From assembly GCA_030688205.1 (NCBI GenBank), contig JAUYIQ010000012.1:1-38807 (forward strand): a stretch of 38,807 nt of DNA. Direction: 5' to 3'. Source of the stretch: Candidatus Curtissbacteria bacterium. GTDB lineage: Bacteria > Patescibacteriota > Microgenomatia > Curtissbacterales > GWA2-41-24. Position numbers and translations under genes: made by a program. The notes below the pieces were generated by a model. The model saw nothing but the letters and a program-made list of their open reading frames with translations. It was not told where the DNA came from and ran no database searches. Below, in pieces: positions 25,514 through 33,400 of this stretch (the stretch's first letter is position 1; the number at the start of each line of letters is the position of its first letter).

Positions 25514-27737
25514 AGCAATAATCTTTTTGATCGTCCAAAACTATGTAACTGGTATCAGTTTTGGTATTTTGGTCTCCCACCTCAATTTGTGTCTGGGTAT
25601 TAGTAAAGCTTGTTGCAGATTGCAAAATTATCACTCTCGCTGCTCTCACAGCCACATTTGCACCGACAGATGAAACAAAAACCTCACCTGTTGGGTAACT
25701 GCCGATGGCCGAAGTCCTAAATCTTGTAGCTGTTGTTGTACTGGCTGTGATGGTAATAGTAGTACTTGTATCGGCACTTCCCGAACCGCAGGCCGGCGAC
25801 CCACCGTTACCGCCTTTGGAAAAAGTTACGGTTTGGTCAGACCCGGCGGAATTTGTAGCCACTACTTCAAAATAATAGGTGCCGCCGGAAAATTTGGAGG
25901 TATCTACACATACAATTCCTACCGGTGCTGTCCCCGCCGCAGCTTCCTCATCAACTATATTAATCTGCTGCTCGACTTTCCGACTCCCTGCAGCAGCACT
26001 GGCATTCGGCACAAAAAATGCCAGATAATTTAGCAAAATCACAACTGTCAAAAGCCCCGCCAGAACCGATTTTGAGACAAACCGGAAATGCCTTCTGCGA
26101 CCCTCTATCTCCCTCCCCACAAGCGGCCTGTATGCAGAGGCAAAAGCGAAGGTACGCGGATTCAACTGATTAAAAGCTGATTTAGCCGAGTCGGCATAAT
26201 CGGCTGAAATCGGTTTACCCTGAGCATCGAAGGGCGGAATCGGCGAGCCACCGACCAGACGGCCGAAAAACTTTCCGAATCCTGTCCTTTCAGCAACGTC
26301 TGTAACTATTCCGGACTTTGGCGTTCTGAACCAAGGACCTTCATGAGGCTCCAGGAAACCTTTGATAGCAGCATAAGCCTGAAACGGCACGACTATATAT
26401 GAGATTAATATAAAAGATACTATTCCGGCATAGTCACGTTCGTCTGACTCCTCAAGAAAAAGCCCGACTATATTCATCAGAGGAAGCGCAAAAAGGTTGG
26501 TAAATACCAGTGACCAGCCAAAAGCTGCAGTCCAGAACGGCAGGCGGGCTCCCATCAAAGCTTCGGAAATGAACCACGCAAATGTACCGACAACAAAGAA
26601 AGCCGCCTGCAGATAGTAAAAAGCAAAATAAATAAACTCCATCTTCTCACTCAGTGTCATATTGGGAGATTTCATAATCCGGGGAAACATAACCTTGACG
26701 TTGTAGGAAGAACCTTCTGCCCAGCGCATACGCTGGCGGATTAAACGCTTAACGGTTGCCACTGCTTCGGCAGGCGCCTGAATATAAGGAGTAAACAGAA
26801 CCTTATACCCTGCCTCATAGAGACGAAGTGTAAGTTCAAAATCTTCGGTGATGGAAGTTCCCCAGCCGAATTTCCGAAGTACATCTGCACGAATCGCATA
26901 TACGCTTCCGGCAATTTGCTTCAAACCTCCATAAATCTGCTCGCTCGAGCGCTCAATAACGTAAGAACCCGCATATTCCGTACGCACTCCCCTTGTAACC
27001 CACGTCTGGGATTTATTCAGTACGTGCCACTGGTAACCCTGAACGGCAACGATGTTGCTTACTGCAGACCGCTTACCGCTTACCGCTAACTGCTCATTAC
27101 TGTCTGCTGTTTGCTGTAAGCCATCAGCATTTAGAACTTGAAACGTCTTCACAAACTGCTCGACGGTATCAGGATAAGGCACGAAGTCTGCATCCATAAC
27201 CACGATGTACCACGCTCTTCCGGAACTTCTCTCAAGCGCCTTGTGCAAAGCTGCCCCTTTGTAACCTGAACGCGAAAAGCGGTGAATAAGCTTAACTGTC
27301 GGAGCGTTAGTCTTTGTAAAGATGAAGTATTCAAGTTCAGGTTCCAGATTTCGGGTTTCAGATTCCTGTTTACCAATTTCTGGCACCTGATACCCGGTAC
27401 CCGGAACCTGAATCGTCCACCCACCATCCAAAAGCGTCTTTTTTGCTATCTCAGTCGTCTCATCATTGGAATCGTCGGCAATAATTACCTCGTAATTAGC
27501 AAACTGCTTACCGCTTACTGCATTCAGCTGTAAGCTGTCTACAAACCAGTTCTGCGACGTACATGCACGAATCAGCCTTTCAACAACCCGCTTCTCGTTA
27601 TAAAGAGCAACGTGGATGGAAACAAATGGTTTGGGTTCAATAATCTGAACCTTCTCCATGTTCATCAGAAGATGGTTAGGCTGAGACTTATCTCTGTTTG
27701 GCGAAATAACATTCTCAATAAACTTTTTTATACTCAT
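25434..27737 (-). CDS. Processive family-2 glycosyltransferase fused to a secreted repeat region
   Basis: 767 residues; ATG at 27737 with GGAGG 6 nt upstream and an ATGA overlap with the HTH gene. The GT2 core has VSIHVALYNE, ADDSND, DADFVPYP (DxD), TEDFEL and RQRMRW (QxxRW), which marks processive cellulose/hyaluronan-synthase-like enzymes. Several transmembrane segments follow. Then, unusually, a basic stretch (EGRRRHFRF), a hydrophobic segment (VLAGLLTVVILLNYLAFFV) and NASAAA form an internal signal-peptide-like element leading into beta repeats (EQQINIVDEE, TQTQIEVGD). The frame ends abruptly at SGTYSLF where the next gene's frame continues the repeat. The GT2 part is interrupted by three in-frame 7-bp repeat arrays. 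It may make a surface polysaccharide. Confidence 0.78.
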   Translation of the reverse strand: MSIKKFIENVISPNRDKSQPNHLLMNMEKVQIIEPKPFVSIHVALYNEKRVVERLIRACTSQNWFVDSLQLNAVSGKQFANYEVIIADDSNDETTEIAKKTLLDGGWTIQVPGTGYQVPEIGKQESETRNLEPELEYFIFTKTNAPTVKLIHRFSRSGYKGAALHKALERSSGRAWYIVVMDADFVPYPDTVEQFVKTFQVLNADGLQQTADSNEQLAVSGKRSAVSNIVAVQGYQWHVLNKSQTWVTRGVRTEYAGSYVIERSSEQIYGGLKQIAGSVYAIRADVLRKFGWGTSITEDFELTLRLYEAGYKVLFTPYIQAPAEAVATVKRLIRQRMRWAEGSSYNVKVMFPRIMKSPNMTLSEKMEFIYFAFYYLQAAFFVVGTFAWFISEALMGARLPFWTAAFGWSLVFTNLFALPLMNIVGLFLEESDERDYAGIVSFILISYIVVPFQAYAAIKGFLEPHEGPWFRTPKSGIVTDVAERTGFGKFFGRLVGGSPIPPFDAQGKPISADYADSAKSAFNQLNPRTFAFASAYRPLVGREIEGRRRHFRFVSKSVLAGLLTVVILLNYLAFFVPNASAAAGSRKVEQQINIVDEEAAAGTAPVGIVCVDTSKFSGGTYYFEVVATNSAGSDQTVTFSKGGNGGSPACGSGSADTSTTITITASTTTATRFRTSAIGSYPTGEVFVSSVGANVAVRAARVIILQSATSFTNTQTQIEVGDQNTKTDTSYIVLDDQKDYCFDTTATSTTCSAASSSLLVSGTYSLF
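25462..25465 (-). other. Probable frameshift site joining GT2 fusion and PVPE repeat protein
   Basis: An A4 tract (T4 on the coding strand). Dropping one base changes the reading from SSSLLVSGTY-stop to SSLWSPAPTVYFEATISN. The restored segment aligns with the intact repeat downstream (SPVTSPGDVEFQATLKIAS). It could be a sequencing or assembly error, a real mutation or, less likely, programmed +1 frameshifting. Confidence 0.6.
27061..27123. repeat. Heptamer tandem array in GT2 coding sequence (9 x 7 bp)
   Basis: Units such as ACCGCTT, ACCGCTA, ACTGCTC, TCTGCTG, TTTGCTG in exact 7-bp register. The minus-strand peptide is a low-complexity insert (LQQTADSNEQLAVSGKRSAV) not expected in a GT2 domain. 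Confidence 0.7.
27333..27416. repeat. Heptamer tandem array in GT2 coding sequence (12 x 7 bp)
   Basis: Twelve 7-bp units (AAGTTCA, GGTTCCA, GATTTCG, GGTTTCA ... GGTACCC, GGAACCT). 84 bp equals 28 codons, so the frame is kept; it encodes VPGTGYQVPEIGKQESETR. Confidence 0.72.
27501..27542. repeat. Heptamer tandem array in GT2 coding sequence (6 x 7 bp)
   Basis: AAACTGC, TTACCGC, TTACTGC, ATTCAGC, TGTAAGC, TGTCTAC in 7-bp register; it encodes DSLQLNAVSGKQF just before the ADDSND motif. Confidence 0.68.
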
Positions 27738-28672
27738 GCCCTACCTCCACTTTGTGCCACTCGCAAAACCATAAAAATACTTATGTAGTACTTCATGCTG
27801 AAGATAAAGAAAAATAGTCCAAAGAAAAGAGCAATAGAAGCAAAAGCTAAGCCAACCACAGATGTACCAGCTGAAGCCGAAGAAACCATTCTGAAAAAGA
27901 AGAAGGTTACAAGAAAAGGAAGAGACAAAATGGACAAAGCAGACAAACCGCGGCGAGGGTCAGTTACTATTAGCTTCGGGACAGAAGCAAAAGGCGCAAA
28001 CAAATCCCGCCACCTGTATACAGGCATTTCGGGCTGATACAGCGGAGCGACTTGGACAAAAGGCTCAACAAAAAAGGCTCCAACATGCAGCAACCTGCGG
28101 GCAAGCGTATTGAGGTTCTCACGCGACAGTAGATTTTGAATCCCGTGATGCCCGACACTGCCCCTTAACCTCTCGTGGAGACTCTTAACAGACAGGTTGG
28201 GATTGGCAAAAACCTCATCAATCACCAATCTTTCTTGATCTTTTGAAAGGGCGTTATAATGCAAACTTCCCTTTAGACGCTTACTGGCAAGGCCACCTTT
28301 ACCTTCCGCTTTATATCTTTTAAGCCACTTGTAACAAGTTTTTCTGGAAATACCGGCTTCCCTGCAAAGTTCTGCTATGCTTCCGTGACCCGCAAGTACC
28401 TTATTAACAAGAAGTGACTTGTCTCGAATGTTTAGGGCTTTAATCGACCTTCGGTCGCATTTGAATCTTTTATCTCTAAGCTTACTAGCAAGCAAATGCG
28501 GTGCAGCATCCTTATATATAGCAAGCCATTTATAAAAAGTTTTTCGGGAGATTCCAGCCTCACGGCACAATCTGGCTATTTTTCCGCCGGACCGGGCTTT
28601 TTTTATTAATGTTAATTTAGCCTCGGAAGAAAAATATGCCACAATTAAAGTGTTACCTTTATCGGGTATCAT
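27734..28672 (-). CDS. Membrane protein with three transposase-type HTH units
   Basis: 312 residues from the ATG at 28672 (a TTG at 28678 is possible). Two near-identical HTH units contain CREAGISRKTFYKWL and CREAGISRKTCYKWLKRYK (about residues 15-55 and 85-130). A third unit (NLSVKSLHERL...IQNLLSREN) resembles the winged part before the catalytic domain of IS481/IS3-type transposases. No DDE core follows; the C-terminus has two or three transmembrane helices (about 240-305). This suggests a membrane-tethered DNA-binding protein. It is coupled by ATGA to the GT2/PVPE gene and is thus first in the second sorting operon, as the HTH protein at 4721-5191 is at the first. A regulatory role is inferred. 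Confidence 0.65.
   Translation of the reverse strand: MIPDKGNTLIVAYFSSEAKLTLIKKARSGGKIARLCREAGISRKTFYKWLAIYKDAAPHLLASKLRDKRFKCDRRSIKALNIRDKSLLVNKVLAGHGSIAELCREAGISRKTCYKWLKRYKAEGKGGLASKRLKGSLHYNALSKDQERLVIDEVFANPNLSVKSLHERLRGSVGHHGIQNLLSRENLNTLARRLLHVGAFFVEPFVQVAPLYQPEMPVYRWRDLFAPFASVPKLIVTDPRRGLSALSILSLPFLVTFFFFRMVSSASAGTSVVGLAFASIALFFGLFFFIFSMKYYISIFMVLRVAQSGGRA
27744..27748 (-). promoter_or_regulatory. Shine-Dalgarno site of the GT2 fusion gene
   Basis: GGAGG on the minus strand, 6 nt before the ATG at 27737, within the last codons of the HTH gene. Confidence 0.65.
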
Positions 28673-28678
28673 AGTCAA

Positions 28679-29173
28679 ATTTTTCTGGGGCTATTAAAAC
28701 AATAGGCCTATATAGTAAAAATGAGGCTAAAAGAGCATTAATTTTTATGCAACTATAAGTAACAAAACATACTACTATAAGATTAATATAATTAATTATA
28801 GGATGATAATTATTAATGGCTTGTCCTAATGGGCTAAACGTAAGACCTGTTTATCTCGCAGCCTATTAGCTGAATTAGCAAAATTGGTCATATCCCAAGG
28901 AGTAATGTACTCAAAAAACGCTTTAAAACCTCTTTTACAGCCTCTTGGTGGCTAATGAGAAAAAAATTGAAGATTCCTCTAGATCTATCTAGATTTTTTC
29001 ACAACTTATTGACTAAATATTTCACAGATATAATCTCATAACAAGACTCTGTAATAATCACTGATTAGCACAAATAAGATGAACATGTGCTTACTTAATC
29101 AATATATATCTTTTTATAATTTACTATAATTTGTAGAATCAGACACCAATTTCCGATACGGTCCTCTCTAACA
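28679..29173. other. AT-rich intergenic region, no gene seen
   Basis: About 495 bp, with no open frame longer than a few dozen codons and no recognisable RNA gene. It contains AT-rich runs (TATAATTAATTATAGG-like), a TATAATCTC at about 29030 and a TTATAATTTACTATAATTTG stretch at about 29114. It separates the second sorting operon's start from the end of exosortase 3. It probably holds the promoter of the HTH operon, but no clear -35/-10 pair can be fixed. A 14-bp perfect palindrome, CTGTAGGCCTACAG (29174-29187), begins directly after it and overlaps the exosortase 3 stop. Confidence 0.5.
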
Positions 29174-29181
29174 CTGTAGGC

Positions 29182-29763
29182 CTACAGCGATTTTTCCTCT
29201 AACACAAAACCATAAGCAAACCACCAGAAGAAAAACAGCCAGCCAATCACAGCTAAAAGTGAACCATAGTCGTGAACAATCGTCGCCGGCAGTTGACCAA
29301 AGTTGTAAGCCACAAAAATAACCAGCACAATTCTTAAAATATTGACCCAAAAAGTCCCCAGAGCGCCGATTAAAAAGGCCTTGAATTTGGATAAATTCGT
29401 ATATTTATTTCCCTGCAAACCAATGAATGCCGTGATGGCAAAGAAAAGAATTGATTGCCAGCCAATGCAGTTCCAGATAATCTCGGCAATAAAAGGTTGA
29501 TTATTCCCCAAAACAACATATTCACGGGTCACCGCCACCTCAACTCCCAAAAGCGCCAAAATCACTGCCGTCAGCCTCACTTCAAAAGGTACAACATACT
29601 CGCGAATCAAGTAGTAGCCTTTAAGGTTAATTACAATCCTCGTCAAAATGTCATTGAAAGTCGCCATTAGGGGAAAAAACATCAAAATTAGAACCAGAAT
29701 TAGAAAAAGGGTCACAAAGGTATTGCGGGAAACAGAAATTGTTCTAAATTTAGGCGCAATCAT
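29182..29763 (-). CDS. Exosortase/archaeosortase family transpeptidase (copy 3)
   Basis: 193 residues, polytopic. Catalytic residues are Cys99 in IWNCIGWQS, Arg144 in VNILRI and His164 in IVHDYG; VVPFE and the VLEEKSL end match the two paralogues. The ATG at 29763 is 2 nt past the stop of the ConA-like gene, which itself overlaps the giant surface gene by ATGA, so it is the last gene of that operon. The giant protein's PVPER C-terminus is the probable substrate. Confidence 0.9.
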   Translation of the reverse strand: MIAPKFRTISVSRNTFVTLFLILVLILMFFPLMATFNDILTRIVINLKGYYLIREYVVPFEVRLTAVILALLGVEVAVTREYVVLGNNQPFIAEIIWNCIGWQSILFFAITAFIGLQGNKYTNLSKFKAFLIGALGTFWVNILRIVLVIFVAYNFGQLPATIVHDYGSLLAVIGWLFFFWWFAYGFVLEEKSL

Positions 29764-29765
29764 GA

Positions 29766-30431
29766 TTAAAAATTATCAGAGCTTACCATATCTTTTACCG
29801 GCCCCATAAAAGTATAACCGGTTTCATTTTTTCTGACGTCAACAGAAACGAGAGTAGTGGCTTTCAAAACCCCATCAATATATATCTTTTTACTACCTTT
29901 TCCATCATTTAAATCCCAGGAAACGCTAATACCGTGAGCAGACTCTAAGAAATTTGCGTCCAGTTCTACATCTGCTTCCCTGTGGTCATCTATACCGCCT
30001 GAGTCAAAAATATTAAAATGCACATCTTTTCCCTCTTTAATTAAAATTTGCAAAGCATTATTGTGATTCTCCAGATTAAAATTGCCTAAAAATAAAATAA
30101 GATCGGTGTTTTTTGCCCACGGTTGTGCTGCTAATTTAAAGCTGACAGTCCCCTTTTGAATGTCTATTTGCCCCTCGTTGCGATATAAATAGTTCGGCAA
30201 AGCCACAATATTTTTGAATTGACGAAGATCCAATCCTTTGTGAGGATCATTGCCGCGTAGCCCTTCTGAAGAAGCACCCTGCGGTTGTTGCACCGGCTCA
30301 ACCACCGGCTCAACCGGCTCAACGGAAAATGGTGCCGGCTTGCGATTTCTTAAATAAAAAAACCACACCGCAGCTGCAATTATCAGCAACAGCAAGGCAA
30401 TGACAACAACAAGCTTCCTTAAATTTTTCAT
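29766..30431 (-). CDS. Anchored ConA-like (LamG/laminin-G-type) protein
   Basis: 221 residues: N-terminal transmembrane anchor (about 7-26), then a Pro/Glu/Val-rich linker (VEPVEPVVEPVQQPQ). A beta-sandwich-like domain follows (about 75-221: GTVSFKLAAQPW, LFLGNFNLENHNNALQILI, ISVSWDLNDGKGSKKIYIDG), which resembles concanavalin A/LamG folds that bind glycans. The start overlaps the stop of the giant gene (ATGA at 30431-30428) and exosortase 3 follows 2 nt later. It may be a surface receptor or an accessory for anchoring the giant protein. No sorting signal is present. Confidence 0.7.
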   Translation of the reverse strand: MKNLRKLVVVIALLLLIIAAAVWFFYLRNRKPAPFSVEPVEPVVEPVQQPQGASSEGLRGNDPHKGLDLRQFKNIVALPNYLYRNEGQIDIQKGTVSFKLAAQPWAKNTDLILFLGNFNLENHNNALQILIKEGKDVHFNIFDSGGIDDHREADVELDANFLESAHGISVSWDLNDGKGSKKIYIDGVLKATTLVSVDVRKNETGYTFMGPVKDMVSSDNF

Positions 30432-33400
30432 AGGCGTTGTACCAGGTTCTTTTTCTTTTTCAACCTCGACATCAACCCATATGCCAGTGGTGTTGCCAAA
30501 AGTAGGTAAAGTGTCCTCTCCGGCACTGGTGCAAACTCAAAATTTGTTCCCTGACGTAAGACTACCCCAATCTGGCTGGTTCCGTAACCGGTCATAGTGG
30601 ACGAGATGTGGCCCAAATCGCCTGCCGTAAAAGCGTAAGAAGTCGAAGCACCCCAGCCCAAGAGACAAGCCGCACTGTTGCAATCGGCGAAGGTAATATC
30701 CCCATCGGTGCCGTCGAAATAGGCCACTTTGCAATCGCTGGCGGAGAGGCAATAGACACCAGGTACCGAGCTATCAATACCACCGCCAACGGCAGTATCA
30801 ATGTCTGTGATAGTTGGCGCTGAACAGGTGGCATCGTTACAATCGGCGAAGGAGACATCTTCTTCGTTCCCGTCAAAATAGACCACTTTGCAATCAATCG
30901 CTGATGGGCAATAGATCGAAGCTTGAGCCCAGAAATTACCGACAACATCGGTGTCGATGTCGTTAATTGTCGGCGCTGAACAGGTGGCATCGTTACAATC
31001 GGCGAAGGTGATATCCTGGTCGGTTGTATCAAAATAAGCGACTTTGCAATCGGTAGCTTGCGGGCAGTAGATCGAAGCATTAGCTGCGCTGCCAACATCG
31101 GTGTCGATGTCGTTAATTGTCGGCGCTGAACAAGTGGCATCGTTACAATCGGCGAAGGAGACATCTTCTTCGTTCCCGTCAAAATAGACCACTTTGCAAT
31201 CAATCGCTGATGGGCAATAGATCGAAGTCGTAGCAAAAGTACCAACATCGGTATCGACATCGGTCAAGGTTGGCGCTGAACAAGTGGCATCGTTGCAATC
31301 GGCGAAGGTGACATCTTGGTCAACATCGTCATGATAGGCTACTTTACAGTCATCGGCTGCAGGGCAGTAGATTGATGGGCGGTAATTAGAATTAACGGTG
31401 GTATCAATATCAGTAATGGTTGGCGCTGAACAAGTGGCATCGTTGCAATCGGCGAAAGTCAAATCCGTATCAGCGAGATCAAAATAGATTATTTTACAGT
31501 CATCGCCTGCGGGGCAGTAGATTGATGGTAGAGCATCAGCAAGCCCAACAGCAGTGTCGATGTCTGTGATAGTTGGCGCGCTACATGCGGCATCGTTGCA
31601 ATCGGCGAAGGTGACATCTTGGTCAGTTCTGTCAAAATAGGCCACTTTGCAATCGCTGGCGGAGAGGCAGTAGATTGAAGCATAAGCTGCACTACCCACA
31701 TCAGTGTCAATATCTGATGGAGTTGAAGTAATCATTGTCTCATCAGTTGTCTTAAAGTAGGCTTGGTCAGAACTATCCTTAATTGTATGGGCATATAAAT
31801 CGCCGTTTTCTAAGTCGTAGGTAATTGAAACCGACTCAAGCTCAGTCTCGCCGCTTGGCCAAGGAGCAGTTAGCGAACTCCAAGTGCTTCCGTTGAATTT
31901 ATAGAAGTTAGTAGCAGTCGTTCCGGAAACTGTCAACACCCATAAATTAGTATTGTCAGTGGTGACGGAATAAACATTATCGGTTACCGAAGCAATCGTC
32001 GCATTACTGGTTGTCCAACTGCTGCCGTCAAAAACTGAAGCCGAAAGATCGCCGTCCTGATAAACCATATGCAGATTGTTGCCAATGGTAACCAGAACAG
32101 GCCGGTCGCCGGCTGTCAGGCCGCTCGCGCTCGTAAAAGTAAGGCTATCCGCAAGCTCGACCCAGGGGTTGTTGTCCGTGGTCGACGTGTCGTTCTCCGG
32201 CAGGTCAGTGCCGGAGGCGTCGCCAATGCGAAGGCTAGAGTCGTGGGCAGCGGCAAACGGGTCGCCGCCCGTGCCCACCTCGATGACCAGGCGGTCGCCC
32301 GCGACGGTCGTGTAGTTGCCCGCCGCGCTCGTCGCCGTGAACTGACGGTTCGTCAGGGCGGCCGTTGACAGAGTTACGTTGTCCCGTGTAACAGCCAGGA
32401 CGGTCTTCCGGACGATGGAACCATCGGTGTTAACGATCCTGACGCCCAGGGCAGTACGCATGCCGTCCGCCACGAACGCCTTAAAGCCGCGAATCTGAAA
32501 CTTCAGCGCCTGCCCGCCGGTGATGGTCTGGCCGGGGGTGAGGGCGGCGCCCACGTACTGGCGGAAGAGGATGTCCTTGTCGGCGTTATCAGAGTCGTCA
32601 AACGCCACCGTGCTCATCGCCGAGGCGATCTTGGTCGTCACGGCGGCAAGGCGGGCAGCGATAGACACATTTTCCCAAGCTGCGTCGTAGGCGGGACTGA
32701 TGGCAGCAGCACCAGTCGAAGGTAAATAAAAACGGCTAGCACTGCCACTTTCGCCAGTAATATCAGTAAACGTACAGCCGGAAAAGGTCAGCTTAAAAAC
32801 AGCGACCTCAGTATCGGTTGAGGTATCAGAATAAGCCACATAAACAGTTCCGTTATCGGCAACGGCAACTGAAACCGTAAAACTGGTCGTGTCTATTGAC
32901 CCCTGATCGGCTGAAGTACATTTTGTTCCTAAAGTATCATTGGCGGTATTGATGGTATTAACCTCAATCGCATCGGAAGAGTCGTCAATCCAGGCAACGT
33001 AAATGGTATTACCCTCTAACCAAACGGAGGGATTGTAATTGTCGGTGTCTGTCGTATCAACTGTTTGAGATGATAGCCAAGTTGTTCCCCCATCGGTTGA
33101 CTTTTGATAGTAAATTTGACAACCGTTGGTTGAGGAACAGGTATCTCCGCTAACGCCATTGGTATAAAAAGCATAAAAAGCTCCGCCGACAGGTTTTAGC
33201 GGCACTCCGATTGTTCCCCAGTTGGCAGTGGCAGCCAAACCCCACGACATTGTTACCGTACCAGCTCCCTCCTCTGTACTACCAGCACCAGTAGCCTCAA
33301 CACCCTGCTGTACGTTATAACGCTGTGTTTGACCTGCTCCCACTGAAGAAACCGCTACAGACTCCACACCAACCGCATCTATAACCATTTCACCTTTCGC

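Noticed and set aside
29174..29187. CTGTAGGCCTACAG perfect palindrome at the end of exosortase 3 as a terminator
   Set aside because: The stem would be only about five pairs with no following T-run on the transcribed strand; it may be a chance palindrome.
22929..30431. Alternative genetic code with TGA read as Gly
   Set aside because: ATGA start/stop overlaps and normal protein ends at TGA codons (for example 6108-6110, 23468-23470, 30428-30430) fit the standard bacterial code.
30640..31690. Regular repeats that could suggest a CRISPR array
   Set aside because: Units are about 150 bp, diverged, contiguous and all in one reading frame with conserved Cys; no short identical repeats separated by unique spacers and no cas genes.
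32069..32368. Plus-strand frames opposite the giant gene, such as here and at 36645-37244
   Set aside because: They arise from GC-rich antisense of the repeated domain, appear in both copies, lack start signals and give Arg/Val-rich nonsense protein.
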